64,000 nucleotides of DNA from Ischnura elegans (lineage: Eukaryota > Arthropoda > Insecta > Odonata > Coenagrionidae). A program made the translations under genes and the position numbers. The stretch spans positions 9,872,607-9,936,606 of the forward strand of contig NC_060258.1 of assembly GCF_921293095.1 (NCBI RefSeq). Reading direction: 5' to 3'. The notes beneath the pieces are model-generated. The model saw only the letters and a program-made list of their open reading frames with translations. It did no database searches and had not been told where the DNA came from. Of this stretch, positions 53,135 through 64,000 are shown one piece after another; the stretch's first letter is position 1; every line of letters begins with the position of its first letter.

Positions 53135-55687
53135 TATAAGCTCTAAGGGTAGCATTTTTTGATGTGCAGTAGAATAAATGCTAATTTGTTTCATTTTTGA
53201 TGCATATTTCTTAGTTAGCAATTTACAGCAGGGGAATAAAAACCTGACTCTAATAAAACATCAATTACTTAAGAAGAGAAAATTTTTTACACTCTTAGTA
53301 TTTTTTAAGTGTGTGGGTATGAAACACTGAATTACATATATGTATGGTGAAAGACCAGATGGGCAAGTCTGAGAAATTACATTTCTTAACTGTGCGGATT
53401 GAAAACTGTGAATATTTGAAGAGTTCTTCGCTAGATAAACATCTGAGGGATAGAAAAATAATTAAATATGGAACATGCATAAAACAAGCATAAGGTTTTT
53501 ACTGTGCGAGCATAAATTCTCATACAGTGGGAGGTTCTTTCAATCTGGTGCCATTTTTTCTAAGTTTGTAGGAATAAAAGCATAAACCAATTTAGTATGT
53601 AATGTTTTAGTGCGTTTATATAAAAATCAATCGTTAAACAGGAGTTGGCCTTTAATTATCATCAGGGGCCTTGTAACTTTTAAAGAGAGCAGTTAAAAAG
53701 CTGATCTATGGAACAATATGTAATCATTTCTTAGAATGAGAATTTTTAATGAGTTGAAGAGGAAATGCTGATTTAGGGTTTTAGCAATTTCCCACAGCCG
53801 TAAATTAAAACCTTTATTTTATTAGAAGGATTGTTTTCCCCATTTAGGAGAGAATTTCAGTTCGATGAGCATAAAAGGAAGTATTTAATTAGAAAAAAAT
53901 AGTTTTTGGTCATCAATTTGTTTTGGGTGCAGGTGGAATTTATTTAATTTCAGAAGTCTAATTGTAAGCAACATTTTCTCAGAATTAGAATTATCTGGTT
54001 ATGGGGGAGTAAAACTATTCATTTTGGACCCAGGGGTATTAATATAGCTTTGTTAGAAGTTTTAAAATTCGAGCAATGTAAACTTTATGGTGAGCAGATG
54101 GATATTCTTCATATACATTAATTAATAGCGTATTGAGTTGAGCATACGAGGTGATTTTTTAAAACTCTATTAGTATTCTTTAGAGGGTAATAAGAAGGTA
54201 ACACACAATTCCAAAGAATTAAGTTAAATTGCTCAGAAATAGCATTTTGTGCGGGATATGATGTTAAATTTTGATGAACTGGTTTTTATGGTGTTTATTT
54301 TTCTCAATTTGCAATTTTCAACACTGATAATTGAAATGAAGACCTTTCCATGAAAAGATGGATATTTGTCTCACAAATTGATTTTTTTTAAATTTTGACA
54401 ATCGAACAGGCTAATTTTGAAGACGCAACGATTGGCACTTTTTTAGTGTACAAGACTGAAATACTGAATTAAAGGGATGAGGAGATTATCACTCAGTATG
54501 TAATAGCATTTTAGTAATACTGGATGGTTTGAATAGCTTCTCATACGTTTCTGGAACCAAATTTAAACCGCAAGGAATAAAAACGTTTACAATTTAATGA
54601 GAAAGTGGATTTTTGTGAAAGATCAATTTTATAGTCTGAAAGCCAAATTATGTTAACTATTAAATAAGGCTCCTTGCTCACACACCTCCGGCGAGGAAAA
54701 AAGGTTATTTTTAATCAGTGTATCGTTCCTTGCACACACGCCGGTTTTTTGCTGGTAAACCACTTGCTGGTTGCCATGTTAAACTGTCTTTTTACTGGTG
54801 CTTTTGCGTGGTTGGTCAGTTTGCAAACTCCCATGCCCTCCAATTGTTCACAATCGGAATGTGGACGGACGAAATTTTACCGACTGTAAGCATGTGCATA
54901 AAAAGCATAAGGGATGACTTTTTGGCCTGTTAGTTTTTTTGTGAGCAGGTGACGCTGTAGGAGATTATGCAATAAATTCTCAAGATTACCAATACTTTGT
55001 TGATGGAGAGATGAAATTTGAATTTTCAACACAGAAATTTATACATACATTCTACGCTAACAATTTTAAAGAGCCGAGGAATAAAGATATTTTATTTTCC
55101 AGATAATTTAGTTGATGATGATAGTTATATTTGTTTTTTTTCGGGCCTGAAGGCCTTATTTTATATATTTACTACTGGATCAAGCATGAGTTAGATTCTC
55201 TGTATAACGTCGTCGGATTCCCTCTACAGAGCAACTTCACCAGCATCAAAGAAAATGTTCAATTCTTGTATTTCTCTGCTGTAATCTCTCTCAGATTTTA
55301 ATAAAAGTGTTCTACCGTTTTCTAGGTTTCCATGGAGTATTCAATAAGCATTCAGGCAGCCTCCCTTCATTCCAAGGATCTTCCCACTAAGTGCTCGCTC
55401 CATCCATACCTTCTGTCTCCTCTGTATCTCACCTAGAGCCAGCCTCTCCTCACCCACTTCGTCGTTCATCCTCCTCTCCTTCCTAACCTCTTTCCTGTTT
55501 GCGAACGCCACCTTTGCTCAGGCATTTTTTTATTTTAATTACCTCATTAATTAACATAAGGAAACCTGAAAGAGAGTTAAAGGTGAAAGGTTTAAAATTG
55601 AGACCTATTAACGGACTAATATTTTTTACAAGCCTTTTATTTTTTATGGCAGAAAAAAAGGTGTCAAAATCACAATTGGTTGCTACA
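53135..55687. other. Long AT-rich non-coding stretch
   Basis: No supported gene. TAAAAGCATAAACCAATTT-like stretches and AGGAATAAAAAC strings recur loosely, suggesting an ancient unclassified repeat. The frames at 54674-54933 and 55499-55732 lack context. Confidence 0.35.
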
Positions 55688-55975
55688 ATGCTATTTCGTT
55701 GCGGGCTGTTTTCCCGCCTCCCCTCCCTTTAACCCCTCCGCTCGTCCCTCGAGAAGCGTTGCTATGCGACCCAGGATGTTGTTGTGCTTCTTAAGTTCCT
55801 CGCCGATGTCTCGGAGGCCGCCACTATCGCCTCCTCCAGCCCCCACTGCGCTGCTTTGGTACATTTGGCGCATGACTTGGCCGATGGAAATCATCGGGTA
55901 CGGCTGGGGATTCGCAGCCGCTCCTCCAGCACCACCGATGGAAGTCAATGCGTCGGTGGAGTTCACTTTGCCTGT
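55688..55975 (-). CDS. Probable terminal coding exon of an unrecognised protein
   Basis: On the minus strand CTGTATCACAG forms an acceptor directly before GCAAAGTGAACTCC, and the frame then stays open for 93 codons to a stop at 55688-55690. There is no ATG near the 5' edge, as expected for a 3' exon. Composition is strongly coding-like compared with the flanks: GC-rich, regular third positions, and a Gly/Ala-rich loop (GAGGGDSGG). The C-terminus IGEELKKHNNILGRIATLLE is a likely amphipathic helix, of the kind found at the ends of some arthropod MADF/Myb-like DNA-binding proteins, but this is only an impression. Upstream exons at higher coordinates were not found. It could also be the isolated end of a mobile-element gene. 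Confidence 0.45.
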
Positions 55976-56260
55976 GATACAGGATTATTATATCAATAGC
56001 TATGTTCTAACAACACGCATCTCAAATTCGGCCGGTTTGAGACAGGTATCTTAACACTAGAATGCCCGACTGGGTAAATTTGACCAAAAAGAAAATATTT
56101 ATGTTGATTACATATTTTGAAAGGAAGAAAAATTTTAGACCCATATTTCATGACTTTTAACTACGTATTTAGTTTGATTTACCACTGAGCGAAAGTAAGG
56201 CCTGATATTATTATTTTGTACATTTTTTGCCATGCCCGGATGGGCCATTTGGACCCACAG

Positions 56261-56572
56261 GGGCGCAGCGAGGAATTAAGGTAGGAGGGGGTCTCAGGCA
56301 CAACTAACACTGGGTGCCTGGGGGTGTGGTATGCCCCCCAGGATAAGCGGGAGGTGCGGGGGCCCTCCGACGGAAAAAAATTAAGATAAATGGTTCAAAA
56401 TATTTAGTTTTACGGCCTTCTGAGGGATATTTTGTTAATCATCACACTATTCCGCAAGCAACATTAATCCAATTAAGTAAAAAAAGATGTAACTTAAAAA
56501 TTTCTGTGAGCTCTGGGGGGGTTTTATCCCCCAAAATCCCCTCGCCGCTGTGCTGTGCTGCGCCACTGTGGA
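56261..56572 (+). mobile_element. GGGG-rich MITE, full-length reference copy
   Basis: It starts GGGGCGCAGCGAGGAATTAA, then GGTGCCTGGGGGTGTGGTAT, AAGATAAATGGTTCAAAATA, TTAATCCAATTAAGTAAAAA, GAGCTCTGGGGGGGTTTTAT, and ends CCCCTCGCCGCTGTGCTG..GCGCCACTG. The ends are inverted (GCGCAGCGAGG and CCTCGCCGC). All other copies were recognised against this one. Confidence 0.8.
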
Positions 56573-56761
56573 CCCAGACTATCAAATCCATTTGAAGCCT
56601 TTCTACTTTCCCATTGTATTCAAGTTAACGGTGTGATTTATACCGATTTATTGTCACAATGTGATTGTAACTTTATTTGAACCTGATAACATTGAAATTC
56701 ATCGTACTTCCCAAACCCGTCAGATGAAAAGTGATAGGTATTCACAAATTTGTGGAAGCTA

Positions 56762-57060
56762 CTGACAAATATTTCTCGGGTTTGCATCCAGGTTAAAGCT
56801 TTTATGTAAGCCGACGTTTCGTTTGTAATCAGCTGCATGAAAAACATAAGGGTTAAACGTGAAGAATTTAAAAAGACCTACAGCCAATCGGACGACATCT
56901 GAGCCGTATTGTTGTCTCCGTAAACGGTCGATCATGTTCAGTGTGAAATTGAACTTCATTCAAGTAACACAGCCTTGAGGATGGAAGACAAGTCGTCTTC
57001 CGAAACGTCGGCTTACATAAAAGCTTTAACCTGGATGCAAACTTGAGAAATATTTGTCAG
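56762..57060. mobile_element. Inverted 60-bp arms, Penelope-like fragment
   Basis: Arms 56762-56821 and 57001-57060 are inverted copies with about two mismatches, starting CTGACAAATATTTCTC and ending GCCGACGTTTCG. GAAACGTCGGCTTACATAAA, preceded by a stem-loop, is a string that I associate with terminal repeats of Penelope-like elements. The 179-base centre has no coding capacity. Confidence 0.55.
56973..57011 (+). ncRNA. Hammerhead-like motif next to the right arm
   Basis: CTTGAGGA, then a 7-bp stem (GGAAGAC, loop AAGTC, GTCTTCC), then GAAACGTCGG. This is close to the hammerhead core CTGANGA..stem II..GAAA, with one departure (TTGAGGA for CTGANGA) that should weaken or abolish cleavage. Confidence 0.35.
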
Positions 57061-58129
57061 AAGTATTCACCAGGAAAAACTTAAATCGTTTATTGTGGAA
57101 GCTAGTTTCCCATAACACCACAGAAATTGTAGAATAACTACAATTTTAATATTTTTATCCTAATCAAATTTTCTACTACCCTCCAAAATGCTTTATGAAC
57201 AATATTAATATATAAACTGGGAAGGAATTAAGTAAAAAATGCAAACATTGTCACATCGGGTCAAAACGACCCACTCAGGCATAATTGGGTGTAAGGATTG
57301 GTCGGGCATGCTAGAGTTAAATGAAGTGTAACAACATTAAAAAAAATAAAATACAGGGAAAAAACAGCTCTTTGTTCGCAATTGAATGTTTCTTTCTCGC
57401 TTTTATATGAACTTTTGGTTTTAAATTTCAGTGTACAAGTAAAAAAAATATTAATCGTTATTTTGCTCTCCTGAAAAGCTGCTATTTTTGAGTTACGTGT
57501 TGTTAGAACTTAGTTATCGATAACCATTATAATTTACGTGCACTGTGGAGTCACGCTAATCCGAACATCACAATCTCCATGACGAAAATTTTTGCACAAT
57601 GTAACAACGCAAGACATTTGTATTAGGTATTTAGGACTGCCTATGTCCCAGGAGCGCGTATGAGTCACTAGCATATGAAAGTGGTTGTGTCGACGAAGAA
57701 GGAGTTTAAATCGAGCACACTCTCGTCCAGTTATATACGCCATCCTATCCACTACGTGACGAAGAAGATTCATCCCTTCTTTTCAAACAATTTTTATTAC
57801 TATCATTTAATCCGAAAAATCAAGCAATTCAAACTTGGTTCGTTCCAAATTATTTCTTTTTAGCAGAACTAATGTATCCTCAAGTTAATACTAACTCTAA
57901 TAAATGAACTCGGTTAATAATGTCAAAATGGAAAGAAAAGGGGCAAAATCAATTCTTTAGCACTGGAAATGCGAGATTTCTTGTGCATCGTTCAGTATTA
58001 TGCGGTGAGTCATTTTGACAAATCAATACTTTTTTCTTTCACCCTTTTGCAAGTTCTATTTGCTGCATTACGTATAATACGTTAGATTTGGGCTTTAGGT
58101 ATTAAATGGCTACATTTAGATAGATTCGT
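57061..58129. other. Unassigned sequence
   Basis: No supported gene. The frames at 57534-57773 and 57675-57863 are unsupported. The phrase near 57240-57310 (CGGGTCAAAACGACCCACTC) echoes 56060-56085 and 56230-56255, all around a TGCCCGG(A/C)(T/C)GGG word, so the flanks of the MITE at 56261 may be an older interrupted repeat. Confidence 0.35.
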
Positions 58130-58460
58130 TAATGTGGTGGGGGATCAGCTCCCAGGGCACTTAGACCTGTAGGTCCATTGTGCTAACCACCGATAATGGA
58201 TCACCCAGAGAGGCCAATGTCCTTAGCGAAGGACAAAAGGTCCCCAATGGGAAAATCTCTTACTTCCTTGGGCTCTATAAAAGGTGAGCCCAGGTGTCTG
58301 TATCGAGTCCTCATGATTGCAGGGCACTCGCATATTAGATGAGTGGTTATTTCCTCTACCATCTCGCACCATCTATACCTATCTGAGTCTGTTACCCCCA
58401 GCAGGTGCATAAGTCTCATTACATGATAGTGTCCTGTAAGCAGGCCTACTACCGTCAATT
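58130..58460 (-). pseudogene. 3' end of a non-LTR retrotransposon (RNase H C-terminus, zinc-knuckle-like tail)
   Basis: On the minus strand, frame 58201-58458 reads LLTGHYHVMRLMHLLGV, then DRYRWCEMVEEITTHLICECPA and RTRYRHLG. This pattern (LTGH..H.LGV, C..C..E....H.LCECPA) is the end of the RNase H region plus the CCHC-like motif of Jockey/R1-clade polyproteins. The following 3' UTR (TGGTTAGCACAATGGACCTA..GGGAGCTGATCCCCCACCAC) also fits. The rest of the element is missing upstream, so it is 5'-truncated. Confidence 0.65.
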
Positions 58461-59799
58461 TGACAAAATACCGGCAATTGACTTCTGTTCATATGGAGAA
58501 GTCTTCTCTCGAGTCCAGGAGAGAGCTCTTCTACAAGAGTTTTTGCCTGACGTAGCCCCGGTGTTTCTCTTCAGATTTTTGAGTGTTGGGTTGATCCCCA
58601 CACTTAGATTGCAGCCATCCCCACTGAGGGGGCAACTGGCATAATTGGTTCTGGACCAATGGGTTCTGTTCAGCGCCAGCCTTAAGGTCTGGTTTCGCTG
58701 GAGCGTCCCGCAGCTGTGTCCGACTGCTGCGTTCAGTCGTCGCGGTTGGACGCTGCGGCAGGGTGGTTTCTTTCGGGAGTCCCTGTTGCAAGACGGCGGC
58801 GGCCCGACAACATTGTTTTGAGCAGAAAATGCATTTCAGTAGCTGTTCGCTCTCAAGAGGTTGGCTTGGTGGAAATGGACGATGATTTTCTTCTGATACA
58901 TTGAGCCTTCGCAATTAACTTTGGGGATGCTTTTTTCATTTTTAAATCCATGATTTTCACGAAATTGTCAACTTCATTGTCTTCTTATGTCTTTGATTAT
59001 TTGCAATCTCTTTCTTGCTCTCTCTTCAAAATATTCAGCCATCCTTAAAATAATACTTAGCTGCCTTTGAAGTCTTCCTCAATTTCGTACAGTTCTGTGT
59101 ATAATTTGAGTCTGGGGTTAGCGCTCTTGAATCGTCTGAATTTTGTTTCTTCTTCACAATTTTTCTAGCAACAATGGTTCAGATGTATTTTGGCCTAACA
59201 GCTCAATTTCGATGCCATTTTGACGTTTTGACAGATGCAGCCGAGCCTGTCCCGAGCTTTTGCTTTCGCTTGTATTTTAAGTAATTGCCCCTTTCATTCT
59301 TCCACCTTTTTTTTACAGTCATCCCCTTTATGATAAAAGAAAAAAATATCAATTAGTCAACTAATAAAGGATTAATCTTTTTCAAGTGTCTAGCTATAGG
59401 AGAAACCTTTCAGTCACTGAGCTTTGCTTTTCATATTTCATACAGTTATTAAATTGTGATACTTAAAGAAACACTAAAAGCATAATTGCGTAGCCATTTA
59501 GTACCTTTGTAAACTACCCCACGAAGTCATAAGACTTTGAAGAAGAATGCTTTGGATTTTTGGGAGAGATGAAACTTTCCAAATTGTGTGTTCCCTGTTG
59601 ATGGATAATACGTTAGAATATTCTGCCCAAAAGCCAGTGGATCTTTGTTCTTTAACTACAAGGACTACTTTTCTATTGTGTTACTAGCCACGGTTGGTGC
59701 TAATTGTTATTTTGTTGCCAGAGATGTTGGATCATATGGAAAAGAAGGAGGCAGTGGTATATTCTGTAAATCAAATTTTTCCCGCCAGATGAAAGACTT
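58461..59799. other. Unassigned sequence
   Basis: Frames at 58405-58644, 58531-58914 and 58716-58904 overlap on opposite strands in a GC-rich patch (58480-58830). One of them could belong to the LINE remnant or an unknown exon, but nothing decides which. The remainder is AT-rich without features. Confidence 0.3.
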
Positions 59800-61904
59800 C
59801 CCAGGAAAGAAAAACTGATTTCCAACAGTCTTGAACCTCATTTGAATCTGATCTGAATCCTTAAAATCTGATTTGACTCTGTGTTGACACTGATTTCCAC
59901 TGGTTTCCAGCGGACAGGAAATGGAAGGAAGTGATTTGAATCTCATTTTCATTGTAACTGGTTTCCAGCCGTCTTCCACATGGACTGTATTGACACTGAA
60001 TTGAATGTCATTTGAAACTCTTTTCCTTATTTATTGGCTTGAAAGTGTTTTCCACAAGTGCTTTCCAACAGAGTTGAATTGTAGAATGAATTTGAAATTC
60101 TCTTGAAATGAGTGTCTTATAAAAACCTATCTCACACAGGCTTTACGACTGCGTTGATTGGAAAATTACTTCTTCTGAGGTTTCAATGAGTATAATTAGT
60201 TCAAAATCATGGTCAGAAATAATGACGTAGAGGAAATATGTACTTTGCCGTCTTGCAAAAATTCACGGGTGATGCAAAAAATTTACTGTAAGTACATCAT
60301 CCACATTTTGTATTGTGCATCATTTCACCTGCTGGAGCTCACCGGGCATGCAATTTAAGTGGCTAATACGGCTTAAGCACGTTTAAACCTCACTTTGCGA
60401 CTTCGCCTTTTAAAAAAATATAGCGGGCATAGTGCTGCCACCTAACTACAAAAGATAGCAAACCAAAGTAGCAACGCCGATACGCCGATTCCGTTCTGAA
60501 TGTTTACGTGCTTTTGGTTCTGTTTTGTGCTAAAGTAATAGGGCGTGGAGAAAAAATAATCATATCAGTATTATTTAACCAGTGCTAAATTCCCGCAGTG
60601 TTGAATTAAGCCATTCGTGCATCTCTTCAGTCTTCAAGCGACAGTGGAAGCCTGATGTGATTTCGATCGTTTGTGTTTTCATTGAATAATTTATCTTGTG
60701 TCAACAGATTTTGAGCGATTACTAATATTTTTGTATGCAATATGTATAATATGTACTTGCGTTACGTCGCCGAAGAGAACCTACCAGGATTTTCAGAGTA
60801 TTGTGTATCTTGCTGGTTTGTTTGTGCTAAGTGAAACGACCGTGTTCATGTATTTAAACATTAATGGCAAGTTTCTGTAGTGTAACATACAGATATCGTT
60901 GGCTTAATTCTGAACCAGAATTATTTTCATAAGTCACGTAAAGAAGTCTTTCTTTCATAAAGGCATCTGAAATATTTTCTAGTGTTGTGATTTTTCTGTT
61001 AATCACGGAAAAATTTGTGCTCCTCGATAATTCAAGATTCTGGAATCTGATGCAAGTTGTTGTTGTTCTGGTGCAGTGACTGTTCTGTTACTCTTGGCAA
61101 AACTTTTGCCTTTCGATGACTTTTCAAGAACTGATAAACAATTACAAAAAGCACAACTAGTTTGTCTAACTCTCCTTCTAATGAGATTTCATCTGTAAAT
61201 TCTGTGTTTCCCTAAATTATTTCTAACGCATGAAATTGAGATTTTAAGTGTATTCTGCCGCAGAAGTTTACCAAATTAGATGACTATGTATTTTCAATTG
61301 AATATGTACTTCCAACAGAGTTTGTGCATTCTTAATAAATACGTTAATAGAGCCTGTGTTATTTTGTTGTGGTGGGAGACTTACATGAAGTTCATTTTGT
61401 TAGGCTGTATTTTGTCAACTTTTTTCAGCTGAGTCTACATCCAGATTGATGATAGAGATGTAGCATGTGAAGTTAGAAACGTTGGTTGAGTGCAGCTCTG
61501 CGAAACTTGGAAATGGCGGAAATAATTATTTCCGCCTCGGGTATCAGCAGTTAATTTATGTATCCGAAGTTAACTTATGCACCAGCAGGTCATAGGAGGT
61601 GAGAATCGAGTCGCAAACAAGATTCAGATAGGTATGAAGGTGGAAAACAGATTCGAAATAGCTTAAACGGGGAAACCGGATTCAAATCTGTTGAACGGTG
61701 GAAACCAGAGTCAAACCACATTCATGGAAATGAGTAGGAAAACAGCCGCCATGTTGGACCTTCACAACTGATTTCCCACTGTCCTCCTACTGATTTCCAG
61801 CTGTTTCAATTTTCAAAACAGATTCAAAGGAGAAGAAAATCAGTGCGTCAAACCTGTTGGAAATCAGTGTCAAATCTCATGGAAATCAGTTTTTCCTTGC
61901 TGGG
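59800..61904 (+). mobile_element. 2.1-kb CCCAGGAAAG-ended element with ACTGATTTCC words, copy 1
   Basis: The left end CCCAGGAAAGAAAAACTGAT (59800) and right end (reverse complement CCCAGCAAGGAAAAACTGAT, finishing 61904) are inverted. Subterminal regions consist of words such as ACTGATTTCC, GTTTCCA(G/C), GATTTGAATC and TTGAAAC on both sides (59800-60110 and 61590-61904). The centre (60130-61560) has no transposase-like frame; the 60-codon frame at 60698 starts on a non-ATG codon. An opposite-strand copy lies 334 bases downstream. Confidence 0.75.
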
Positions 61905-62238
61905 TTCTCATGTGTCATAAGCTTTTGCCCCATGTTATCATTGGAGGTGAAACACATAATGAAGCCATACAAAAAAGTAACATCTTGGGCGGAGAGAGCC
62001 AAGATTGTATTAAATAACAGGTAAAATCGTGCTTGTAGAGCAACGAAAAATGCATTTGGACTGCTAAGTCAAGTGTTTCTTGTGTTTTATCCACCAATAT
62101 TGATTACCCCTTAAATATGCGAAACACGGATAATAACAGCATGCTTCCTTCATAATTTATTGAGGGATGGTTGTTAGAGAAGCAACAGCGGCCACAATAT
62201 GAGTTCGCTGCTAATGTAGACCCAACAACAAATATCAC

Positions 62239-64000
62239 CCCAGGAAAGAAAAACTGATTTCCATCAGATTTGACAGTGATTTCCAACAGGTTTGACGCAC
62301 TGATTTCCTTCTCCTTTGAATCTGTTTTGAAAATTGAAACAGCTGGAAATCAGTAGGAAGACAGTGGGAAATCAGTTGTGAAGGTCCAACATGGCGGCTG
62401 TTTTCCTACTCATTTCCATGAATGTGGTTTGACTCTGGTTTCCACCGTTCAACAGGTTTCCCCGTTTTAGCTATTTCGAATCTGTTTTCCACCGTCATAC
62501 CGATCTGAATCTTGTTTGAAACTCGATTCTCACCTCCTATGACCTGCTGATGCATGACTTATTTCCGCCAATTCCAAGTTTCGCAGATCTGCACTCAACC
62601 AACGTTTCTAACTTCACATACTACATCTTTGTCATCAATCTGGATGTAGACTCGGCAGCAAAAAAGTTTACAAAATACAACCTAACAAAATGAACTTCAT
62701 GTAAGTCTCCCACCACAATGAAATAACACAGGCTCTATTAACGTATTTATTAAGTATGCACAAACCCTATTGGGAGTACATATTCAATTGAAAATACATT
62801 GTCATCTAATTTGATAAATTTCTATGGCTGAATACACTTAAAATCTTAATGTCATGCATTAGAAATAATTTAGTGAAACACAGAATTTACAGATGAAATC
62901 TCATTTGAAGGAGAGTTTGACAAATTAGTAGTGCTTTTCCACACTGTTTATCAGTTCTAACAATCATGAACACTCATCGAAAGGCACAAGGTTTGCCAGG
63001 AGTAAAAGAACAATCATTGCACCAGAACAACAGCTTACATCAGAGTTCACAATCTTGAATTATCGAAGAACACAAATTTTTCCGTGATTAACAGAAAAAC
63101 CACAACACTAGAAAATATTTCAGATGCCTTCATGAAAGAAAGACTTCTTTACATGCCTTATGAAAATAACTCTGATTCAGCATTAAGCCAACCATATCTG
63201 TAAGTTTCACTACAGAAACTTGCCATACTGTTTATACATGAACACAAGTTCGTTTCACTTAGCACAAACAAACCTGCAAGATACACAATACTCTGAAAAT
63301 CCTGGTAGGTTCTCGTCGGCGACGTAACGCGCGTACATATTATACATATTGCAAACAAAAATATTAGCAATCGCTCAAAAACTGTAGACAAAAGATAAAT
63401 TATTCAATGAAAACACAGAAATCCAAATCACATCAAGAATTTCACTGTCGCTTAAAACCTGAAGAGATGCACGAATGGCTTAATTCAACGCTGCGGGAAT
63501 TTAGCACTGGTTAAATAATACTGATATGATTATTTTTTTTTTCCACACCCTATAACTTTAGCACAAAACAGACAACCACAAGCACGTAAACATTCAAAAC
63601 GAAATCGGGTATCGGCGTTGCTACTTTTGTTTTGCTATCTTTCGTAGTTAGGTGGCAGCACTATACCGGCTATATTTTTTTAAATGCGAAGTGAGGTTTT
63701 TACGTGATTTCATTCCAAAGTTATGTACAGTTTGGTATATTGGTGGTAGTGAGTTCCAACAGGTGAAATGATATGCAATGCAAAGTGCGGATGATGTACA
63801 TTAAATTTTTTCATCACCCGTGCATTTTTGCAATACGGCAAAGTACATGTTTCCTCCTTTATGTCATTATTTTATTTCTGACCATGATTTTGAATTAAAT
63901 ATACTCATTGACACCTCAGAAAAATCCAAAAATTTTCCAATCAACGCAGTAGTAAAGCCTGTGTGAGATGGGTTTCTACAAGACACTCATATCAGGAGAA
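62239..64000 (-). mobile_element. CCCAGGAAAG element, copy 2, inverted and cut by the window end
   Basis: It starts at the plus-strand low coordinate with CCCAGGAAAGAAAAACTGAT and mirrors copy 1 along its length: 62280-62600 with 61560-61900, 63158-63391 with 60698-60880, and 63960-64000 with about 60115-60155. The remaining 310 bases or so lie beyond the window. The two copies form a very long inverted repeat with a 334-base spacer. Confidence 0.75.

Noticed and set aside
58531-58914. 127-aa minus frame rich in Gln and Pro
   Set aside because: Overlapping frames on the other strand are equally open; GC-rich composition explains them, and no domain or splice site supports one.

Overview
The window is eukaryotic nuclear DNA: AT-rich, with long non-coding stretches, GT..AG splice signals, AATAAA poly(A) signals and many nested transposable elements. 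The families seen (5'-truncated CR1/Jockey-type LINE, Tc1/mariner-like relic, copia gag relic, foldback elements, MITEs, a THAP-type exon) suggest an arthropod, probably an insect with a large repeat-rich genome. The species cannot be named from sequence alone. There are no rRNA genes, CRISPR arrays or bacterial operons, and no tRNA gene I can defend.

Host-like genes are few. The clearest are two paralogues of one unrecognised protein family, about 37.6 kb apart on the + strand (CDS 2240-3304, 354 aa; CDS 39835-40896, 353 aa). Each lies inside a single exon bounded by a matching acceptor and donor. In each the donor falls just after the stop codon, so an intron interrupts the 3' UTR, and each has a last exon ending in AATAAA. 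They belong to a segmental duplication (about 1984-8190 and 39575-43935) remodelled by later insertions and deletions. Other gene evidence: a THAP-like first exon at 22989-23141 in which two expected zinc-ligand cysteines are serines, a probable terminal coding exon on the minus strand at 55688-55975, and a possible untranslated first exon ending at 32462.

Most of the rest is mobile DNA. 0-9 kb: end of a CCCA-terminated element, paralogue 1, small MITEs. 8.6-16.6 kb: dispersed copies of a family here called Q, hairpin repeats, a copia gag relic. 17.7-18.2 kb: decayed LINE reverse transcriptase. 23.5-24.5 kb: a complete foldback element with 168-bp inverted arms and an 80-bp tandem core. 27.1-28 kb: a repeat with a 44-bp period. 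33.3-36.7 kb: a 3.36-kb CCCA-terminated element made largely of ATAATATGC-type words. 37.8-39.1 kb: a tandem duplication carrying a small MITE. 39.6-44 kb: paralogue 2. 45.1-53.1 kb: a nest, with CCCA-type ends outside, a Tc1/mariner-like element (46272-51005) within, and a 5'-truncated LINE (47218-49380) inside that. 56-59 kb: a MITE, a Penelope-like inverted repeat, a LINE tail. 59.8-64 kb: two copies of one CCCAGG-terminated element facing opposite ways.

The most interesting pattern is a set of elements with related CCCA(G/C)A-x-A-x-CAC-like ends whose subterminal DNA is built from a short word differing between loci (ATTTTAAAAT, ATAATATGC, ATATCTG, ACATATGTA, ACTGATTTCC). I do not know its superfamily. 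The second is the paralogue pair: it may carry an inactivated HExxH-type peptidase fold, and the copies diverge sharply in one short central segment.
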